Part shown: positions 1 to 15,487 of the stretch, in pieces
Position numbering within the stretch: position 1 is the first letter of the stretch
Layout: each line of letters opens with the position of its first letter
From: Roseibium sediminicola
Lineage (GTDB): Bacteria > Pseudomonadota > Alphaproteobacteria > Rhizobiales > Stappiaceae
Reading direction: 5' to 3'
Assembly (NCBI RefSeq): GCF_023156505.1
Contig: NZ_JALNMJ010000016.1
Location: forward strand, 1 to 64,000
DNA length: 64,000 bases
Position numbers and translations under genes: made by a program
The notes under the pieces: generated by a model
The model's database searches: none
What the model was told of the DNA's origin: nothing
The model's input: the letters and a program-made list of their open reading frames with translations, nothing else

Positions 1-131
1 GCCGTAGCACCGCCGGTTTCGGCCAGCGTCATGGTGATTGCAGCGGTCAGCGTGGTCTTGCCGTGGTCAACGTGGCCAATCGTGCCAATGTTAACGTGCG
101 GCTTCGTGCGCTCAAATTTTTCTTTCGCCAT
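1..131 (-). CDS. tuf: Elongation factor Tu, second copy (N-terminal fragment, cut by window edge)
   Basis: This is the first 43 codons and part of the 44th of a second EF-Tu gene; the rest lies beyond base 1. EF-Tu is the GTPase that carries aminoacyl-tRNA to the ribosomal A site. The start codon is the CAT complement at 129-131, and the fragment contains the G1 loop GHVDHGKT. Aligned by eye with the start of the complete copy ending at 17749, the 131 bases differ only at position 123 (codon 3, AAA versus AAG, both lysine). It follows fusA closely, as in the classical rpsL-rpsG-fusA-tuf string. Near-identity of the copies suggests ongoing gene conversion. Confidence 0.97.
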   Translation of the reverse strand, partial: MAKEKFERTKPHVNIGTIGHVDHGKTTLTAAITMTLAETGGAT

Positions 132-178
132 CGGATTACTCCGTTTCTCTATTTCTTTTTGACTTCAAGAGGTTGGGG

Positions 179-2254
179 TCAGGCGTATTTCGCCTGAACC
201 TCTTCGGCGACAGCCTGCGGCACCTGCTCGTAGTGATCGAACACCATCGAGTACTGTGCGCGGCCTTGGGACATGGAACGCAGGTTGTTCACGTAGCCAA
301 ACATGTTGGCCAGCGGGACCATTGCGGTGATGACCGTGACGATGCCCCGGTTCTCCGTGCCGGCGATCTGGCCGCGGCGGGAGTTCAGGTCACCAATCAC
401 ATCACCCATGTAGTCTTCCGGGGTGACAACCTCGACCTTCATGATCGGCTCGAGCAGTTTCGGGCCGGCCTTCTGGATCGCTTCGCGGAAACCGGCACGG
501 CCGGCGATTTCGAAGGCGAGCACGGAGGAGTCAACGTCGTGGTATGCACCGTCGATCAGGATTGCCTTGATGTCGAGCATCGGGAATCCAGCGATCGGAC
601 CGGAAGACATGACGCTTTCGATACCCTTGGTAACACCCGGGATGTATTCCTTCGGGACGTTACCGCCGACAATCTTGCTCTCGAAGACATAACCTTCGTT
701 CGGCTCGGCCGGCTCGATGACCAGCTTGATGCGAGCGAACTGACCGGAACCACCAGACTGCTTCTTGTGGGTGTAATCCACTTCGGCCTGCTTGGTGATG
801 GTTTCGCGGTAAGCCACCTGCGGTGCGCCGATGTTGGCTTCGACCTTGAATTCGCGCTTCATGCGGTCGACGATGATGTCCAGGTGCAGTTCGCCCATGC
901 CGGCGATGATGGTCTGACCGGATTCTTCGTCGGTTTTGACGCGGAAGGACGGATCCTCGGCTGCCAGGCGGTTGAGCGCGAGGCCCATCTTTTCCTGGTC
1001 GCCCTTGGTCTTCGGCTCGACAGCGATCTCGATGACCGGCTCCGGGAATTCCATGCGCTCCAGGATCACCGGCTTCAGCGGATCACACAGGGTGTCGCCA
1101 GTGGTGGTGTCCTTGAGGCCCGCGATGGCCACGATGTCGCCTGCATAGGCAATATCGATGTCTTCACGGGAGTTGGAGTGCATCTGCATCATCCGGCCGA
1201 CGCGCTCACGCTTGTCTTTCACGGTGTTGAGCAGGGACACGCCCTTGTTCAGAACACCGGAGTAGATGCGGCAGAACGTCAGGGAGCCGACGAACGGGTC
1301 GTTGGCAATCTTGAACGCCAGCAGGCCAAGCGGCTCTTCGTCGGAGGACTTGCGGGTGATTTCACCTTCGGTCTTCGGATCGATGCCTTTGATGGCCGGC
1401 ACTTCGACCGGGCTCGGCAGGTAGTCGACAACGGCGTCGAGCAGCGGCTGAACGCCTTTGTTCTTGAATGCGGAACCGCAGAAAACCGGAACGAAGTCGT
1501 TGTTGATGGTGCCCTTGCGGATCAACTTCTTGATGGTTTCTATGGAGGGCTCTTCGCCTTCCAGGTAGGCTTCCATGGCGGCTTCGTCGACTTCGACAAC
1601 GGTCTCGATCAGCGCGTCACGTGCTTCCTGAGCACGGTCGACCAGATCGGCCGGGATGTCGACGACGTCCCAGGCAGCGCCGAGGTTTTCGGACTGCCAG
1701 ATGAGGGCCTTCATGTCCAGAAGATCGACAACACCGGCGAAGTCGTTCTCGGCACCAACGTTCAGCTGCATGACCAGCGGGGTGCAGCCGAGGCGTTTCT
1801 TGATCATCTCGACGCAGCGATCGAAATCGGCGCCGAGCTTGTCCATCTTGTTGACGAAGATCATCCGCGGGACGTTGTACTTGTCGGCCTGGCGCCAGAC
1901 AGTCTCGGTCTGCGGCTCAACGCCGGCGTTTGCGTCCAGAAGGGCGACGGCACCGTCGAGCACGCGCAGGGAGCGTTCAACTTCAATGGTGAAGTCAACG
2001 TGGCCCGGGGTGTCGATGATGTTCAGGCGCTTTTCTTTCCAGAAAGCGGTGGTCGCAGCAGAGGTGATCGTGATGCCACGCTCCTGCTCCTGCTCCATCC
2101 AGTCCATGGTGGCTGCGCCGTCATGAACTTCGCCGATCTTGTGGCTCTTACCCGTGTAGTAGAGGATCCGCTCGGTGGTAGTGGTCTTACCTGCATCGAT
2201 GTGAGCCATGATGCCGAAGTTGCGGTAGTCCTCGATTTTATGCGTGCGCGACAT
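179..2254 (-). CDS. fusA: Elongation factor G
   Basis: EF-G is the ribosomal translocase GTPase and also acts with RRF in ribosome recycling. The 691-aa product has G1 [10 protein letters not shown] near residues 17-26, the RGITI switch I motif, DTPGHVDFT, and NKMDK for guanine recognition, followed by the C-terminal domain II-V sequence. The length matches bacterial EF-G. The start at [12 protein letters not shown] is the usual N terminus. It lies 23 bases after rpsG and 47 bases before the second tuf copy, so the four genes are probably one str operon. Confidence 0.98.
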   Translation of the reverse strand: MSRTHKIEDYRNFGIMAHIDAGKTTTTERILYYTGKSHKIGEVHDGAATMDWMEQEQERGITITSAATTAFWKEKRLNIIDTPGHVDFTIEVERSLRVLDGAVALLDANAGVEPQTETVWRQADKYNVPRMIFVNKMDKLGADFDRCVEMIKKRLGCTPLVMQLNVGAENDFAGVVDLLDMKALIWQSENLGAAWDVVDIPADLVDRAQEARDALIETVVEVDEAAMEAYLEGEEPSIETIKKLIRKGTINNDFVPVFCGSAFKNKGVQPLLDAVVDYLPSPVEVPAIKGIDPKTEGEITRKSSDEEPLGLLAFKIANDPFVGSLTFCRIYSGVLNKGVSLLNTVKDKRERVGRMMQMHSNSREDIDIAYAGDIVAIAGLKDTTTGDTLCDPLKPVILERMEFPEPVIEIAVEPKTKGDQEKMGLALNRLAAEDPSFRVKTDEESGQTIIAGMGELHLDIIVDRMKREFKVEANIGAPQVAYRETITKQAEVDYTHKKQSGGSGQFARIKLVIEPAEPNEGYVFESKIVGGNVPKEYIPGVTKGIESVMSSGPIAGFPMLDIKAILIDGAYHDVDSSVLAFEIAGRAGFREAIQKAGPKLLEPIMKVEVVTPEDYMGDVIGDLNSRRGQIAGTENRGIVTVITAMVPLANMFGYVNNLRSMSQGRAQYSMVFDHYEQVPQAVAEEVQAKYA

Positions 2255-2277
2255 AGCGTCAGCCCTTCGAAGTCAAA

Positions 2278-2760
<483 letters not shown>

Positions 2761-3132
2761 TTACTTCGGCCGCTTAGCGCCGTATTTCGAACGACGCTGC
2801 TTACGATCCTTGACGCCCTGGGTATCGAGCACACCACGGATGATGTGGTAGCGCACACCCGGCAAATCCTTGACGCGGCCGCCGCGGATCATCACCACCG
2901 AGTGTTCCTGAAGGTTGTGACCTTCACCCGGGATGTAGCCAATGACTTCGAAGCCGTTGGTCAGGCGGATCTTGGCCACCTTACGCAGAGCCGAGTTCGG
3001 CTTCTTCGGCGTCGTCGTGTAAACGCGGGTGCAAACACCACGCTTCTGCGGGCAGGCCTCCATGGCCGGCACCTTGTTCCGCTTCGGCGGATCTTTCCGC
3101 GGCTTGCGGATCAACTGGTTGATGGTCGGCAT
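2761..3132 (-). CDS. rpsL: 30S ribosomal protein S12
   Basis: S12 sits at the decoding centre and governs translational accuracy. The 123-aa protein starts at [12 protein letters not shown], with an AAAGG ribosome-binding site about eight bases upstream. The longer open frame reaching 3234 adds 34 non-homologous residues and is rejected. Lys43 (TTTPKKPNS) and Lys88 (GGRVKDLPG), the usual sites of streptomycin-resistance mutations, are both wild type. It is the first gene of the str group. Confidence 0.98.
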   Translation of the reverse strand: MPTINQLIRKPRKDPPKRNKVPAMEACPQKRGVCTRVYTTTPKKPNSALRKVAKIRLTNGFEVIGYIPGEGHNLQEHSVVMIRGGRVKDLPGVRYHIIRGVLDTQGVKDRKQRRSKYGAKRPK

Positions 3133-3401
3133 TCTGTGCCCTTTACCTTGTCCATCCAAAAATTCGTATGCAACTGCAGTCCCCGCCGATCCTGCAAGCC
3201 GTTTGGACATGCAAAATCGCGCCCGCGCGCTCATAGTGAGCGGCCGGCGCTGCGAAAAACCAGAGGACCACGAGTTACCCCGCGGTCATGCAATCGACGC
3301 GTATTCGCCTATGTAACCCGGCAGCGTTTAAGAGGATTGGGTCCTGCGCCTTGGTTAGCGCTGGACGGTTCACTCTTACCGCCTGCCCTTGGGATGCGCG
3401 G

Positions 3402-3430
3402 AAACTACTCATATGCACCCATTGCGTCAA
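3402..3430 (-). promoter_or_regulatory. Candidate promoter for the rpsL-rpsG-fusA-tuf operon
   Basis: On the minus strand TTGACG (3425-3430) is separated by exactly 17 bases from TAGTTT (3402-3407), a good -35 with a weak -10. Transcription would start near 3395, leaving a leader of about 260 bases before rpsL. The rest of the 3133-3805 gap shows no convincing gene. It is the only well-spaced pair noticed there, but it is a visual call. Confidence 0.4.
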
Positions 3431-3805
3431 GTGCTTTGTCGAAAAAACCGCGTTTCTGCGCCTTACCAATCGGCAAGGTCAATTTCCGGAATGTTTTCGA
3501 GGCTTTGCAGCCACAGGTGACGCGTTTGCGTGGGTATTTTTGTAATTTTCTTTCGCAGGCGATTCCCGTGCCTTGCCCGAATTCTGAATCAAGTCTGAAT
3601 CCGTTGAGTCAAATTGAAGCAACTGCGCGATTTCGACAGTTGGAAAGACTCAGTCTCATCCTTGAAATCATGATGCGATTCCGAATTCGGCTGGTGCGGC
3701 TTCGCCTCGGCGACCCGCTCCATCGGCCGCCATACCGAAACTGCAGACCAGCCCCTCCCCCGGCGCGATGCTGCGTTGGGGCATTTCGGGATCGATTTAC
3801 TCAGG
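3431..3805. other. Gene-free spacer between the small acidic protein gene and the str promoter
   Basis: No reading frame here has protein-like composition. The overlapping open frames are arginine- and serine-rich artefacts of high GC. No clear intrinsic terminator follows the small gene ending at 3806, so rpoBC-side transcription may read through toward rpsL. Confidence 0.4.
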
Positions 3806-4114
3806 TCAAGCGGTGAAAGTGACGATCGCGACATTGCCGGCCAGGGCGTCCTGGTAGGCACCTTCATAGACCGGGTCGTCCGGCTCCCCATCCATCACGC
3901 CGATCTGCTCGAGTTCGGCTTCGGCGAAGCCCTGCGAGGACAGCGATTCCAGCGTCCGGCGGACGGCGTCGTCCTCATCGGGCGCCATCAGCATCGCGTG
4001 GATGGTGATCGCGTCTTCCGGCGAAGCCTCTTCATTTTCCCAGACCCGGCCGATCACGATATAGACCACCGGATCCAGTTCGAGTTCGTTGTCGTTCATT
4101 GAACTGTCTTTCAT
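3806..4114 (-). CDS. Small acidic conserved protein between rpoC and rpsL, function unknown
   Basis: A 102-aa acidic protein without a signal peptide or membrane segment. It contains DPVVYIVIGRVWENEE near the N terminus and ends in an alternating hydrophobic VAIVTFTA strand, suggesting a small alpha/beta fold. I do not recognise a named domain. The start chosen is ATG at 4114, preceded by CAGGGTG; a GTG at 4120 and an ATG at 4099 are alternatives. It lies between rpoC and rpsL on their strand, just after the rpoC hairpin, so expression probably depends on readthrough or a local promoter. Confidence 0.7.
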   Translation of the reverse strand: MKDSSMNDNELELDPVVYIVIGRVWENEEASPEDAITIHAMLMAPDEDDAVRRTLESLSSQGFAEAELEQIGVMDGEPDDPVYEGAYQDALAGNVAIVTFTA

Positions 4115-4130
4115 GTTCACCCTGATACAA

Positions 4131-4156
4131 GAAAGGCCGCCCGGAGGCGGCCTTTC
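4131..4156 (-). terminator. Hairpin terminator after rpoC
   Basis: A perfect 11-bp stem (4131-4141 with 4146-4156) encloses a four-base loop. On the minus strand the descending arm ends CCTTTC and continues TTGT, a short U-rich tail. It begins 21 bases after the rpoC stop codon, as expected for an intrinsic terminator of the rpoBC transcript, and precedes the small acidic gene. Confidence 0.85.
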
Positions 4157-4177
4157 GATGTCTCGAAGTCGCGCCGG

Positions 4178-7100
4178 TTATTCGGCGGCTCCGGTCATGT
4201 CTTCCAGAAGACCTTCCGCGGCGCTGTCCGAAGACTGCTGACGCTGCGCTTCCTGGATCAGGTCGTCGCGATGCGTCGCGATCTTGCGGATCCGCTTCAT
4301 CACCCCGCCGGTACCGGCCGGGATCAGGCGGCCGACAATGACGTTCTCCTTGAGGCCGACCAGCGGGTCGGTCTTGCCGTTGACCGCGGCGTCCGTAAGA
4401 ACGCGGGTCGTCTCCTGGAAGGAGGCGGCGGAGAAGAACGAGCGTGTCTGCAGCGACGCCTTGGTGATGCCGAGCAGAACCGGAACACCCTTGGCCGGGT
4501 CCCGGGCCGCATCCACGGCCTTCTGGTTGGCTTCCTCGAAGTCGATCTTGTCGATCTGCTCACCGGAGAAGAACTCGGTGTCGCCCGGATCGGTAATCTC
4601 GATCTTCTGCAGCATCTGGCGGACAATCACTTCAATGTGCTTGTCGTTGATGGTCACGCCCTGCAGGCGGTAGACTTCCTGGATCTCGTTGACGAGGTAA
4701 GCGGCCAGCGCCTCCACGCCCTTTACGGCCAGGATGTCATGCGGGGCCGGGTTGCCGTCGAGGATATACTCACCCTTTTCGATAGCGTCGCCTTCCTGAA
4801 GATGGAAGTGCTTGCCTTTCGGGATCAGATATTCGACGGGCTCGACGCCCTCTTCCGCCGGCTCGATGATGATGCGGCGCTTGTTCTTGTAGTCGCGGCC
4901 GAAGCGGATCGTACCATCGATTTCGGCGATGATCGCGTGATCCTTCGGACGGCGGGCTTCGAACAGTTCCGCAACGCGCGGCAGACCACCGGTGATGTCC
5001 TTCGTCTTGGCGCTTTCCAGCGGAATACGCGCAAGCACGTCACCGGCCTTGACCGATGCACCCGGCTGAACCGAGAGAACCGCGTCCACCGACAGCATCA
5101 GGCGGGCATCGGAGCCACGGTCGGTCTTGGAAACCGCGCCCTTGGCGTCCTTGACCACGATGGCCGGCTTCAGGTCTGCGCCACGCTGCGAAGAGCGCCA
5201 GTCAATGACGATACGCTTGGTGATGCCGGTTGCCTCGTCGGCCGTTTCCTGCACGGACTGGCCGTCGACCAGGTCCTCGAAGTCCACGATACCATCGACT
5301 TCGGCCAGCATCGGACGGGTGTAGGGATCCCATTCCGCGATACGCTGGCCGCGTTTGACGGCGTCGCCCTCGTCGACATGCAGCTTGGAGCCGTAGGCAA
5401 CACGGTGCACGGCGCGCTCGTTGCCGTCGCTGTCGATGACAACGATGGACATGTTGCGCACCATGGCAATCAGGTTGCCATCGCTGTCGCGGTTGACCGA
5501 ACGGTTCCGGATCTTGACCGTGCCGTCGACGTTGGACTCGATGAACGAGCTGTCGACAACCTGTGCCGTACCACCGATGTGGAAGGTACGCATGGTCAGC
5601 TGGGTGCCCGGTTCACCGATGGACTGAGCCGCGATGACACCGACCGCTTCGCCCATGTTCACAGGCGTACCGCGGGCAAGGTCACGGCCGTAGCAGGTCG
5701 CGCAGACGCCGGTTTCGGTTTCACAGGTCAGAACCGAGCGGATCTTGACCTGCTGCACCTTGGCAGCCTCGATCGCCTCAACGTCCTTCTCGTCGATGAG
5801 CGTTCCCTTCGGAATGATCACTTCGCCGGTCTGGTTGTTGATGACGTCTTCCGCCGTGGTCCGGCCGAGAACGCGCATGCCCAGAGAGGCAATGACGTTA
5901 CCGGCATCCACGATCGGCGCAACGGTGATGCCGCGGGTCGAGCCGCAATCCGGTTCCAGGATGATGGAGTCCTGGGCCACGTCCACCAGACGGCGGGTCA
6001 GGTAACCGGAGTTCGCGGTCTTCAGAGCGGTATCTGCCAGACCCTTACGGGCACCGTGGGTGGAGTTGAAGTACTCCAGAACCGACAGGCCTTCCTTGAA
6101 GTTCGAGATGATCGGGTTCTCGATGATGGAACCGTCCGGCTTGGCCATCAGGCCGCGCATGCCGGCCAGCTGCTTCATCTGCTGGGGTGAACCACGAGCA
6201 CCGGAGTGGGACATCATGTAGACCGAGTTCATCGGCTTCTGGCGTCCGGTCTCCTCGTCGATCTGAACGGCCTTAATGCGGGCCATCATCTCGTCGGCGA
6301 TCTTGTCGGTGCATTTCGCCCAGGCGTCGACAACCTTGTTGTACTTCTCACCCTGGGTGATCAGACCGTCATTGTACTGCTGCTCGTATTCGGTCGCGAG
6401 CGCCGAGGTCTCGGCCACCAGGTCGTGCTTGGTGTCCGGGATGACCATGTCGTCCATGCCGAAGGAAATGCCGGCGTTACAGGCATTCTTGAAGCCGAGC
6501 TGCATGATCCGGTCACAGAAGATGACCGTCTCCTTCTGACCGCAGGCACGGTAAACCGTGTCGATCATCTTGGAGATGTCCTTCTTGGTCATCAGCTTGT
6601 TGCAGGCATCGAAGGGCACTTCATGGTGCTTCGGCAGCAGTTCCGCGATCAGCATGCGGCCCGGTGTGGTCTCGAAGATCTCGGACGTCGGGTTGCCCTC
6701 GGAGTCAACAGACCGGAAACGTCCCTTGATCTTGGTGTGCAGCGTGATGACCTTGTTGGCCAGCGCGTGATGGATCTCGCCGATATCACTGAAGGCCATG
6801 CCTTCACCCGGCTCACCCTCTGCCATGATGGAGAGGTAATAGAGACCGAGAACGATGTCCTGCGACGGAACGATGATCGGGCCACCGTTGGCCGGATGCA
6901 GGATGTTGTTGGTCGACATCATCAGTGTACGCGCTTCGAGCTGGGCCTCCAGCGACAGCGGCACGTGAACAGCCATCTGGTCACCGTCGAAGTCGGCGTT
7001 GAAGGCCGAACAGACGAGCGGGTGCAGCTGGATGGCCTTGCCTTCGATCAGCGTCGGTTCGAAGGCCTGGATGCCAAGACGGTGCAGCGTCGGCGCGCGG

Positions 7101-8377
7101 TTCAGGAGAACCGGGTGCTCGCGGATGACCTCGTCAAGGATGTCCCAGACTTCCGGACGTTCCTTTTCGACCAGCTTCTTGGCCTGCTTGACCGTCGAGG
7201 AGAAGCCCTTGGCGTCAAGCCGCGAATAGATGAACGGCTTGAACAGCTCGAGCGCCATCTTCTTCGGCAGGCCGCACTGGTGCAGCTTCAGTTCCGGGCC
7301 CACGGTGATGACCGAACGGCCGGAATAGTCGACGCGCTTGCCGAGCAGGTTCTGACGGAAGCGGCCCTGCTTGCCTTTCAGCATGTCGGACAGCGACTTC
7401 AGAGGACGCTTGTTGGCACCGGTGATGACCCGGCCGCGGCGGCCGTTGTCGAACAGGGCGTCAACGGACTCCTGCAGCATGCGCTTTTCGTTCCGGATGA
7501 TGATGTCCGGAGCGCGCAGTTCCATCAGGCGGCGCAGACGGTTGTTCCGGTTGATCACGCGGCGGTAGAGATCGTTCAGATCCGAGGTCGCGAACCGGCC
7601 GCCATCAAGCGGAACCAGCGGACGCAGATCCGGCGGGATCACCGGCACCACGGTCATGATCATCCATTCCGGGCGGTTGCCGGATTCCATGAAGGCTTCG
7701 ATGACCTTCAGGCGCTTGGCCAGCTTCTTCGGCTTCAGCTCGGTGGTCGCCTCGGCGATTTCCTGGCGCAGCTTTTCAGATTCGCGTTCCAGATCCATGC
7801 TCATCAGGATCTCGCGGATCGCCTCGGCACCGATCATCGCGGTGAAGGCATCTTCGCCATACTCGTCCTGAGCGGCGATGAAGTCTTCTTCCGACAGAAG
7901 CTGATGCTGCTTGAGCGGGGTCAGGCCCGGCTCCAGAACCACGTAGTTCTCGAAATAGAGAACACGTTCCAGATCCTTCAGCGTCATGTCGAGCAGCAAA
8001 CCGATGCGGCTCGGCAGGGACTTCAGGAACCAGATATGCGCGACCGGTGCAGCCAGCTCAATGTGGCCCATGCGCTCACGGCGAACCCGCGACAGGGTGA
8101 CTTCAACGCCACACTTTTCGCAGATAACACCTTTGTATTTCATGCGCTTGTATTTGCCGCAAAGACATTCGTAGTCCTTGATCGGGCCAAAGATGCGCGC
8201 GCAGAACAGGCCGTCGCGTTCCGGCTTGAACGTGCGGTAGTTGATGGTCTCCGGCTTTTTGATTTCGCCGAAGGACCAGGACAAGATCTTTTCGGGGCTC
8301 GCCAGCGAGATCCGGATGTTGTCGAAGGTCTGTGCGGGAGCCTGCTGATTGAACAGGTTCATGACCTCATGATTCAT
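4178..8377 (-). CDS. rpoC: DNA-directed RNA polymerase subunit beta'
   Basis: Catalytic large subunit of RNA polymerase. The 1399-aa protein starts [18 protein letters not shown], the usual alphaproteobacterial start. The open frame extends to 8440 with 21 unlikely residues and is trimmed. Visible landmarks are the N-terminal zinc-ribbon cysteines ([21 protein letters not shown]), the active-site NADFDGD magnesium triad, and the second zinc site ([15 protein letters not shown]). rpoB lies 92 bases upstream and a strong hairpin follows the stop. Confidence 0.98.
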   Translation of the reverse strand: MNHEVMNLFNQQAPAQTFDNIRISLASPEKILSWSFGEIKKPETINYRTFKPERDGLFCARIFGPIKDYECLCGKYKRMKYKGVICEKCGVEVTLSRVRRERMGHIELAAPVAHIWFLKSLPSRIGLLLDMTLKDLERVLYFENYVVLEPGLTPLKQHQLLSEEDFIAAQDEYGEDAFTAMIGAEAIREILMSMDLERESEKLRQEIAEATTELKPKKLAKRLKVIEAFMESGNRPEWMIMTVVPVIPPDLRPLVPLDGGRFATSDLNDLYRRVINRNNRLRRLMELRAPDIIIRNEKRMLQESVDALFDNGRRGRVITGANKRPLKSLSDMLKGKQGRFRQNLLGKRVDYSGRSVITVGPELKLHQCGLPKKMALELFKPFIYSRLDAKGFSSTVKQAKKLVEKERPEVWDILDEVIREHPVLLNRAPTLHRLGIQAFEPTLIEGKAIQLHPLVCSAFNADFDGDQMAVHVPLSLEAQLEARTLMMSTNNILHPANGGPIIVPSQDIVLGLYYLSIMAEGEPGEGMAFSDIGEIHHALANKVITLHTKIKGRFRSVDSEGNPTSEIFETTPGRMLIAELLPKHHEVPFDACNKLMTKKDISKMIDTVYRACGQKETVIFCDRIMQLGFKNACNAGISFGMDDMVIPDTKHDLVAETSALATEYEQQYNDGLITQGEKYNKVVDAWAKCTDKIADEMMARIKAVQIDEETGRQKPMNSVYMMSHSGARGSPQQMKQLAGMRGLMAKPDGSIIENPIISNFKEGLSVLEYFNSTHGARKGLADTALKTANSGYLTRRLVDVAQDSIILEPDCGSTRGITVAPIVDAGNVIASLGMRVLGRTTAEDVINNQTGEVIIPKGTLIDEKDVEAIEAAKVQQVKIRSVLTCETETGVCATCYGRDLARGTPVNMGEAVGVIAAQSIGEPGTQLTMRTFHIGGTAQVVDSSFIESNVDGTVKIRNRSVNRDSDGNLIAMVRNMSIVVIDSDGNERAVHRVAYGSKLHVDEGDAVKRGQRIAEWDPYTRPMLAEVDGIVDFEDLVDGQSVQETADEATGITKRIVIDWRSSQRGADLKPAIVVKDAKGAVSKTDRGSDARLMLSVDAVLSVQPGASVKAGDVLARIPLESAKTKDITGGLPRVAELFEARRPKDHAIIAEIDGTIRFGRDYKNKRRIIIEPAEEGVEPVEYLIPKGKHFHLQEGDAIEKGEYILDGNPAPHDILAVKGVEALAAYLVNEIQEVYRLQGVTINDKHIEVIVRQMLQKIEITDPGDTEFFSGEQIDKIDFEEANQKAVDAARDPAKGVPVLLGITKASLQTRSFFSAASFQETTRVLTDAAVNGKTDPLVGLKENVIVGRLIPAGTGGVMKRIRKIATHRDDLIQEAQRQQSSDSAAEGLLEDMTGAAE

Positions 8378-8469
8378 GGTCCATCTCCTTCGATGCGCGG
8401 CCGGGAAACGGGCTGTTGCGCCCCTCCCCGTCACCGGCATTCCAAGTCATATTGGGTCCGTTACCGGGA

Positions 8470-12609
<4,140 letters not shown>

Positions 12610-12853
12610 TGTCGCTCCTCGTATCGGCCGGGTAACGGCTTCCCGAAACGCCCCTTGTCCAATCGGGCCTCTGCCCGGGCGCTTCGGAAAACCGTCCCCC
12701 TTCAGATCAACCTGCTTTTGTGACCTCACAAAAAAGCAGACGCGTTGATCGGTCTGTGGGGTCCAGGGCATGTCGGTCCATCGGGGACCGCAACTCCATG
12801 CCCTAGTGGGACGTTCGCCCCGGAAACGGGTCAGACCCGCCGGGGCAAGCAAC

Positions 12854-12896
12854 GGTCCCGGCCAGGCCGGGACCGCCAAAGGCTTGAAAAGCCTTT
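12854..12896 (-). promoter_or_regulatory. Two consecutive stem-loops between rplL and rpoB
   Basis: Immediately after the rplL stop, on the minus strand, AAAGGCTT and AAGCCTTT pair around a 3-base loop (12878-12896). A 9-bp GC stem with loop CTG follows (12854-12874). Neither has a long U tract. In other bacteria this junction carries a partial terminator and RNase III site that sets the ratio of L7/L12 to RNA polymerase; that role is inferred here from position and structure. The rest of the 288-base gap shows no gene. Confidence 0.7.
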
Positions 12897-12897
12897 A

Positions 12898-13278
12898 TTA
12901 CTTCAGCTCGACAGAAGCGCCGGCTTCTTCCAGCTTCTTCTTCAGCTCTTCAGCTTCGTCCTTGGAAACGCCTTCCTTGACAGCCTTCGGAGCGGACTCG
13001 ACGAGTTCCTTAGCTTCCTTCAGGCCCAGGCCGGTGATGGCACGGACTTCCTTGATGACGTTGATTTTCTTGTCGCCAGCAGAAGCCAGAACAACGTCAA
13101 ATTCGGTTTTCTCTTCAGCAGCAGCAGCAGCATCGCCAGCACCGCCAGCAACAGCAGCAACTGCGACCGGAGCAGCGGCGGAAACGCCCCACTTTTCTTC
13201 CAGGAGCTTGCTGAGTTCAGCAGCTTCCATGACGGTCAGTGCGGACAGTTCTTCTACGAGCTTTTCAAGATCAGCCAT
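12898..13278 (-). CDS. rplL: 50S ribosomal protein L7/L12
   Basis: L7/L12 forms the flexible stalk that recruits translational GTPases. The 126-aa product has the N-terminal dimerisation helix ([19 protein letters not shown]), an Ala-rich hinge (roughly residues 35-55), and the C-terminal domain with EKTEFDVVL and [12 protein letters not shown]. Length and composition are typical. It lies 60 bases after rplJ. Confidence 0.98.
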   Translation of the reverse strand: MADLEKLVEELSALTVMEAAELSKLLEEKWGVSAAAPVAVAAVAGGAGDAAAAAEEKTEFDVVLASAGDKKINVIKEVRAITGLGLKEAKELVESAPKAVKEGVSKDEAEELKKKLEEAGASVELK

Positions 13279-13338
13279 TTTCTTAGTACCTTAGTTCGAA
13301 CCAGTATTGGTTACATCGAGACAGTGTGTTTGGACGCC

Positions 13339-13857
13339 TTATGCGGCCTCGTCCTTCTTGGCGTACGCGCCGAAGACACGGGCAAGCTGCCCGGCCGGTG
13401 CGGCGGTAACCTGAGCCATACGGGAAGCCGGGGTCTGAATCATGCCAACCAGTTTCGCACGCAGCTCATCGAGCGACGGCATGGTTGCCAGAGACTTGAC
13501 CCCTTCCGGGTTCAGGTTGGTCGAGCCAAGAGCACCACCAAGGATTGCAAACTTGTCGTTTGCCTTGGCGAATTCGACGGCTGCTTTCGGTGCGGCTACC
13601 GGATCCTCGGAATAAACGAGAACGGTAGGGCCCTGAAACAGGTCGGAGATGTGCTCAAGGTCGGTGCCTTTGAGGGCGAGTTTCACAAGGCGGTTTTTTG
13701 CGACTCTCACAGAGCCGCCGGCTTCGCGCACGGATGCCCGCAATGCGGTCATCTGAGCAACCGAAAGACCTGCATAGTGCGCGACGACAACAACACCGGT
13801 ATCACCCAGCACGTTGTTGAGAGACGTCACGAACTCGTGCTTTTCCGCTCTTTCCAC
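13339..13857 (-). CDS. rplJ: 50S ribosomal protein L10
   Basis: L10 anchors the L7/L12 dimers at the base of the stalk. The 172-aa protein begins [17 protein letters not shown] and has the family segment [19 protein letters not shown], with a C-terminal helix for L7/L12 binding. It is preceded by a 325-base structured spacer, consistent with autogenous control by the L10-L7/L12 complex on its leader, as known for this operon. Confidence 0.97.
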   Translation of the reverse strand: MERAEKHEFVTSLNNVLGDTGVVVVAHYAGLSVAQMTALRASVREAGGSVRVAKNRLVKLALKGTDLEHISDLFQGPTVLVYSEDPVAAPKAAVEFAKANDKFAILGGALGSTNLNPEGVKSLATMPSLDELRAKLVGMIQTPASRMAQVTAAPAGQLARVFGAYAKKDEAA

Positions 13858-14182
13858 TTGCCTTCTCCAGTTGATGGCGGGATCGCCATCGGTTTACCTT
13901 TGCCGCCTCGGCGGGTGGTCCCGAACCCGGAACCGCCTTTCAAGACGACGCTCAGGGTCCTGTCCCCTCACCCACACGCTTGACAAGCGCGCGGCAAGGT
14001 CTGGTTCGAACCTGGTTGCCCGCCGGCTCGGCGGAGAATTCGGTTCTCACCCATCTATGCAGGCCTAAATGCTTAAGCCGGTCACCCGGCACCTGCAGTC
14101 TCGGACAGGGCAACCCGGCGGCTGACCGCCGGGTCTATTCGGCCTTGCGGCCGAAATCTCAAAATCAATCCGGAAGCCCGGA
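13858..14182 (-). promoter_or_regulatory. Structured rplA-rplJ spacer, probable L10 leader region
   Basis: No gene is visible in these 325 bases. On the minus strand two clean stem-loops follow rplA: 14138-14155 (7-bp stem, 4-base loop) and 14113-14134 (9-bp stem, 4-base loop). A palindrome, GGTTCGAACC, lies at 14003-14012. The L10 leader is a known autoregulatory RNA at this position in other bacteria. I infer the same role but cannot fold it reliably by eye. Confidence 0.5.
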
Positions 14183-14881
14183 TTACTCGCCAGCGATGCT
14201 CGCGAGATCAACCTTCACGCCCGGGCCCATGGTGGAGGACACGGCGATGCGCTTCAGGTAGGAACCTTTTGCGCCGGTCGGCTTTGCCTTCTGGACGGCG
14301 TCGATCAGAGCCTTGACGTTCTGAGAGATCGCCTCTTCGGAGAAGGACACCTTGCCAACACCGGCATGAACGATACCGGCCTTTTCGACGCGGAACTGAA
14401 CAGCGCCGCCCTTGGCGTCATTGACAGCTGCGGTCACGTCCGGCGTCACGGTGCCGACCTTCGGGTTCGGCATCAGGCCGCGGGGGCCGAGAACCTTACC
14501 GAGACGGCCGACCAGCGGCATCATGTCCGGGGTCGCGATGCAGCGATCGAAATCGATCTTGCCGCTCTGGACTTCTGCAACCAGCTCTTCCGCACCTACG
14601 ATGTCGGCGCCGGCAGCCTTGGCTTCATCGGCCTTGTCGCCACGGGCAAACACGGCAACCTTGACGGTCTTGCCGGTGCCGTTCGGCAGGATGCACACGC
14701 CGCGGACCATCTGGTCTGCGTGACGCGGGTCAACACCGAGGTTGATCGCAACTTCAACGGTTTCGTCAAATTTGGTCTTGGAACGGCCCTTCACCATGCT
14801 GATGGCTTCGTCGAGGCCATAGAGCTTGTTGCGGTCGATGCCGTCGCGCGCTTCCTTGATACGCTTTCCAACCTTCGCCAT
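14183..14881 (-). CDS. rplA: 50S ribosomal protein L1
   Basis: L1 forms the mobile stalk at the E site and represses its own operon. The 232-aa product starts [12 protein letters not shown] and contains the signature around [15 protein letters not shown] and the conserved [19 protein letters not shown]. The start lies four bases after the rplK stop, indicating coupled translation. Confidence 0.98.
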   Translation of the reverse strand: MAKVGKRIKEARDGIDRNKLYGLDEAISMVKGRSKTKFDETVEVAINLGVDPRHADQMVRGVCILPNGTGKTVKVAVFARGDKADEAKAAGADIVGAEELVAEVQSGKIDFDRCIATPDMMPLVGRLGKVLGPRGLMPNPKVGTVTPDVTAAVNDAKGGAVQFRVEKAGIVHAGVGKVSFSEEAISQNVKALIDAVQKAKPTGAKGSYLKRIAVSSTMGPGVKVDLASIAGE

Positions 14882-14885
14882 GATC

Positions 14886-15314
14886 TTACCCCTTAACCTC
14901 GATGCCCATGGAACGGGCGGAGCCTTCGACCATCAGCATCGCTGCGTCGACGTCGTTGGCGTTCAGGTCCTTCATCTTGGCTTCCGCGATTTCCTTGACC
15001 TGGTCACGGGTCACGGAACCGACGGTGCCGCGGCCCGGGGTCTGGGAACCCTTCTGCAGCTTGGCGGCCTTCTTCAGGAAGAAGCTGACCGGAGCCGTCT
15101 TCACTTCGAACGTGAAGGACTTGTCGGAGTAATAGGTGATCACGGTCGGGCACGGTGCGCCCTTTTCAACATCCTGGGTCTGCGCGTTGAACGCCTTGCA
15201 GAATTCCATGATGTTCAGACCACGCTGACCGAGCGCCGGCCCGATGGGCGGCGACGGGGTCGCGGAACCTGCCGGCACCTGAAGCTTCAGGAAGCCTTCA
15301 ATCTTTTTCGCCAT
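14886..15314 (-). CDS. rplK: 50S ribosomal protein L11
   Basis: L11 lies in the GTPase-associated centre and is needed for RelA activation. The 142-aa protein starts [20 protein letters not shown]; the four residues upstream in the open frame are dropped. It contains the proline-rich [19 protein letters not shown] linker and a typical C-terminal rRNA-binding domain. nusG lies upstream and rplA directly downstream. Confidence 0.98.
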   Translation of the reverse strand: MAKKIEGFLKLQVPAGSATPSPPIGPALGQRGLNIMEFCKAFNAQTQDVEKGAPCPTVITYYSDKSFTFEVKTAPVSFFLKKAAKLQKGSQTPGRGTVGSVTRDQVKEIAEAKMKDLNANDVDAAMLMVEGSARSMGIEVKG

Positions 15315-15464
15315 GTGTCTCTCCATTCATTTGCAGACGAACGGCAATCCGCCTGCCTGGGAGGTGGTGGTCCGGCCCTTTCATGGGACCCGGCGATGAG
15401 CCCCGGAACCTTCCACCGCGATTATCCCGGCGCAGCCTCAATGGCCGCCACCAGGCACTCAAAC

Positions 15465-15480
15465 CCGCCCGCAGGGGCGG
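15465..15480 (-). terminator. Short GC hairpin after nusG
   Basis: A 6-bp GC stem with a 4-base loop starts eight bases after the nusG stop. On the minus strand it is followed only by GTTTG, so it may be a weak terminator or a processing site rather than a full stop before rplK. The remainder of the 173-base nusG-rplK spacer shows no gene. Confidence 0.4.
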
Positions 15481-15487
15481 CAAACAG

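Noticed and set aside
12610..12879. N-terminal extension of RpoB by 90 residues
   Set aside because: The extension crosses the hairpin region and has no homology; the standard start [10 protein letters not shown] is present at 12609.
14003..14012. GGTTCGAACC, resembling a tRNA T arm, in the rplA-rplJ spacer
   Set aside because: No acceptor, D or anticodon arm can be built around it. It is treated as a palindrome within the L10 leader region.
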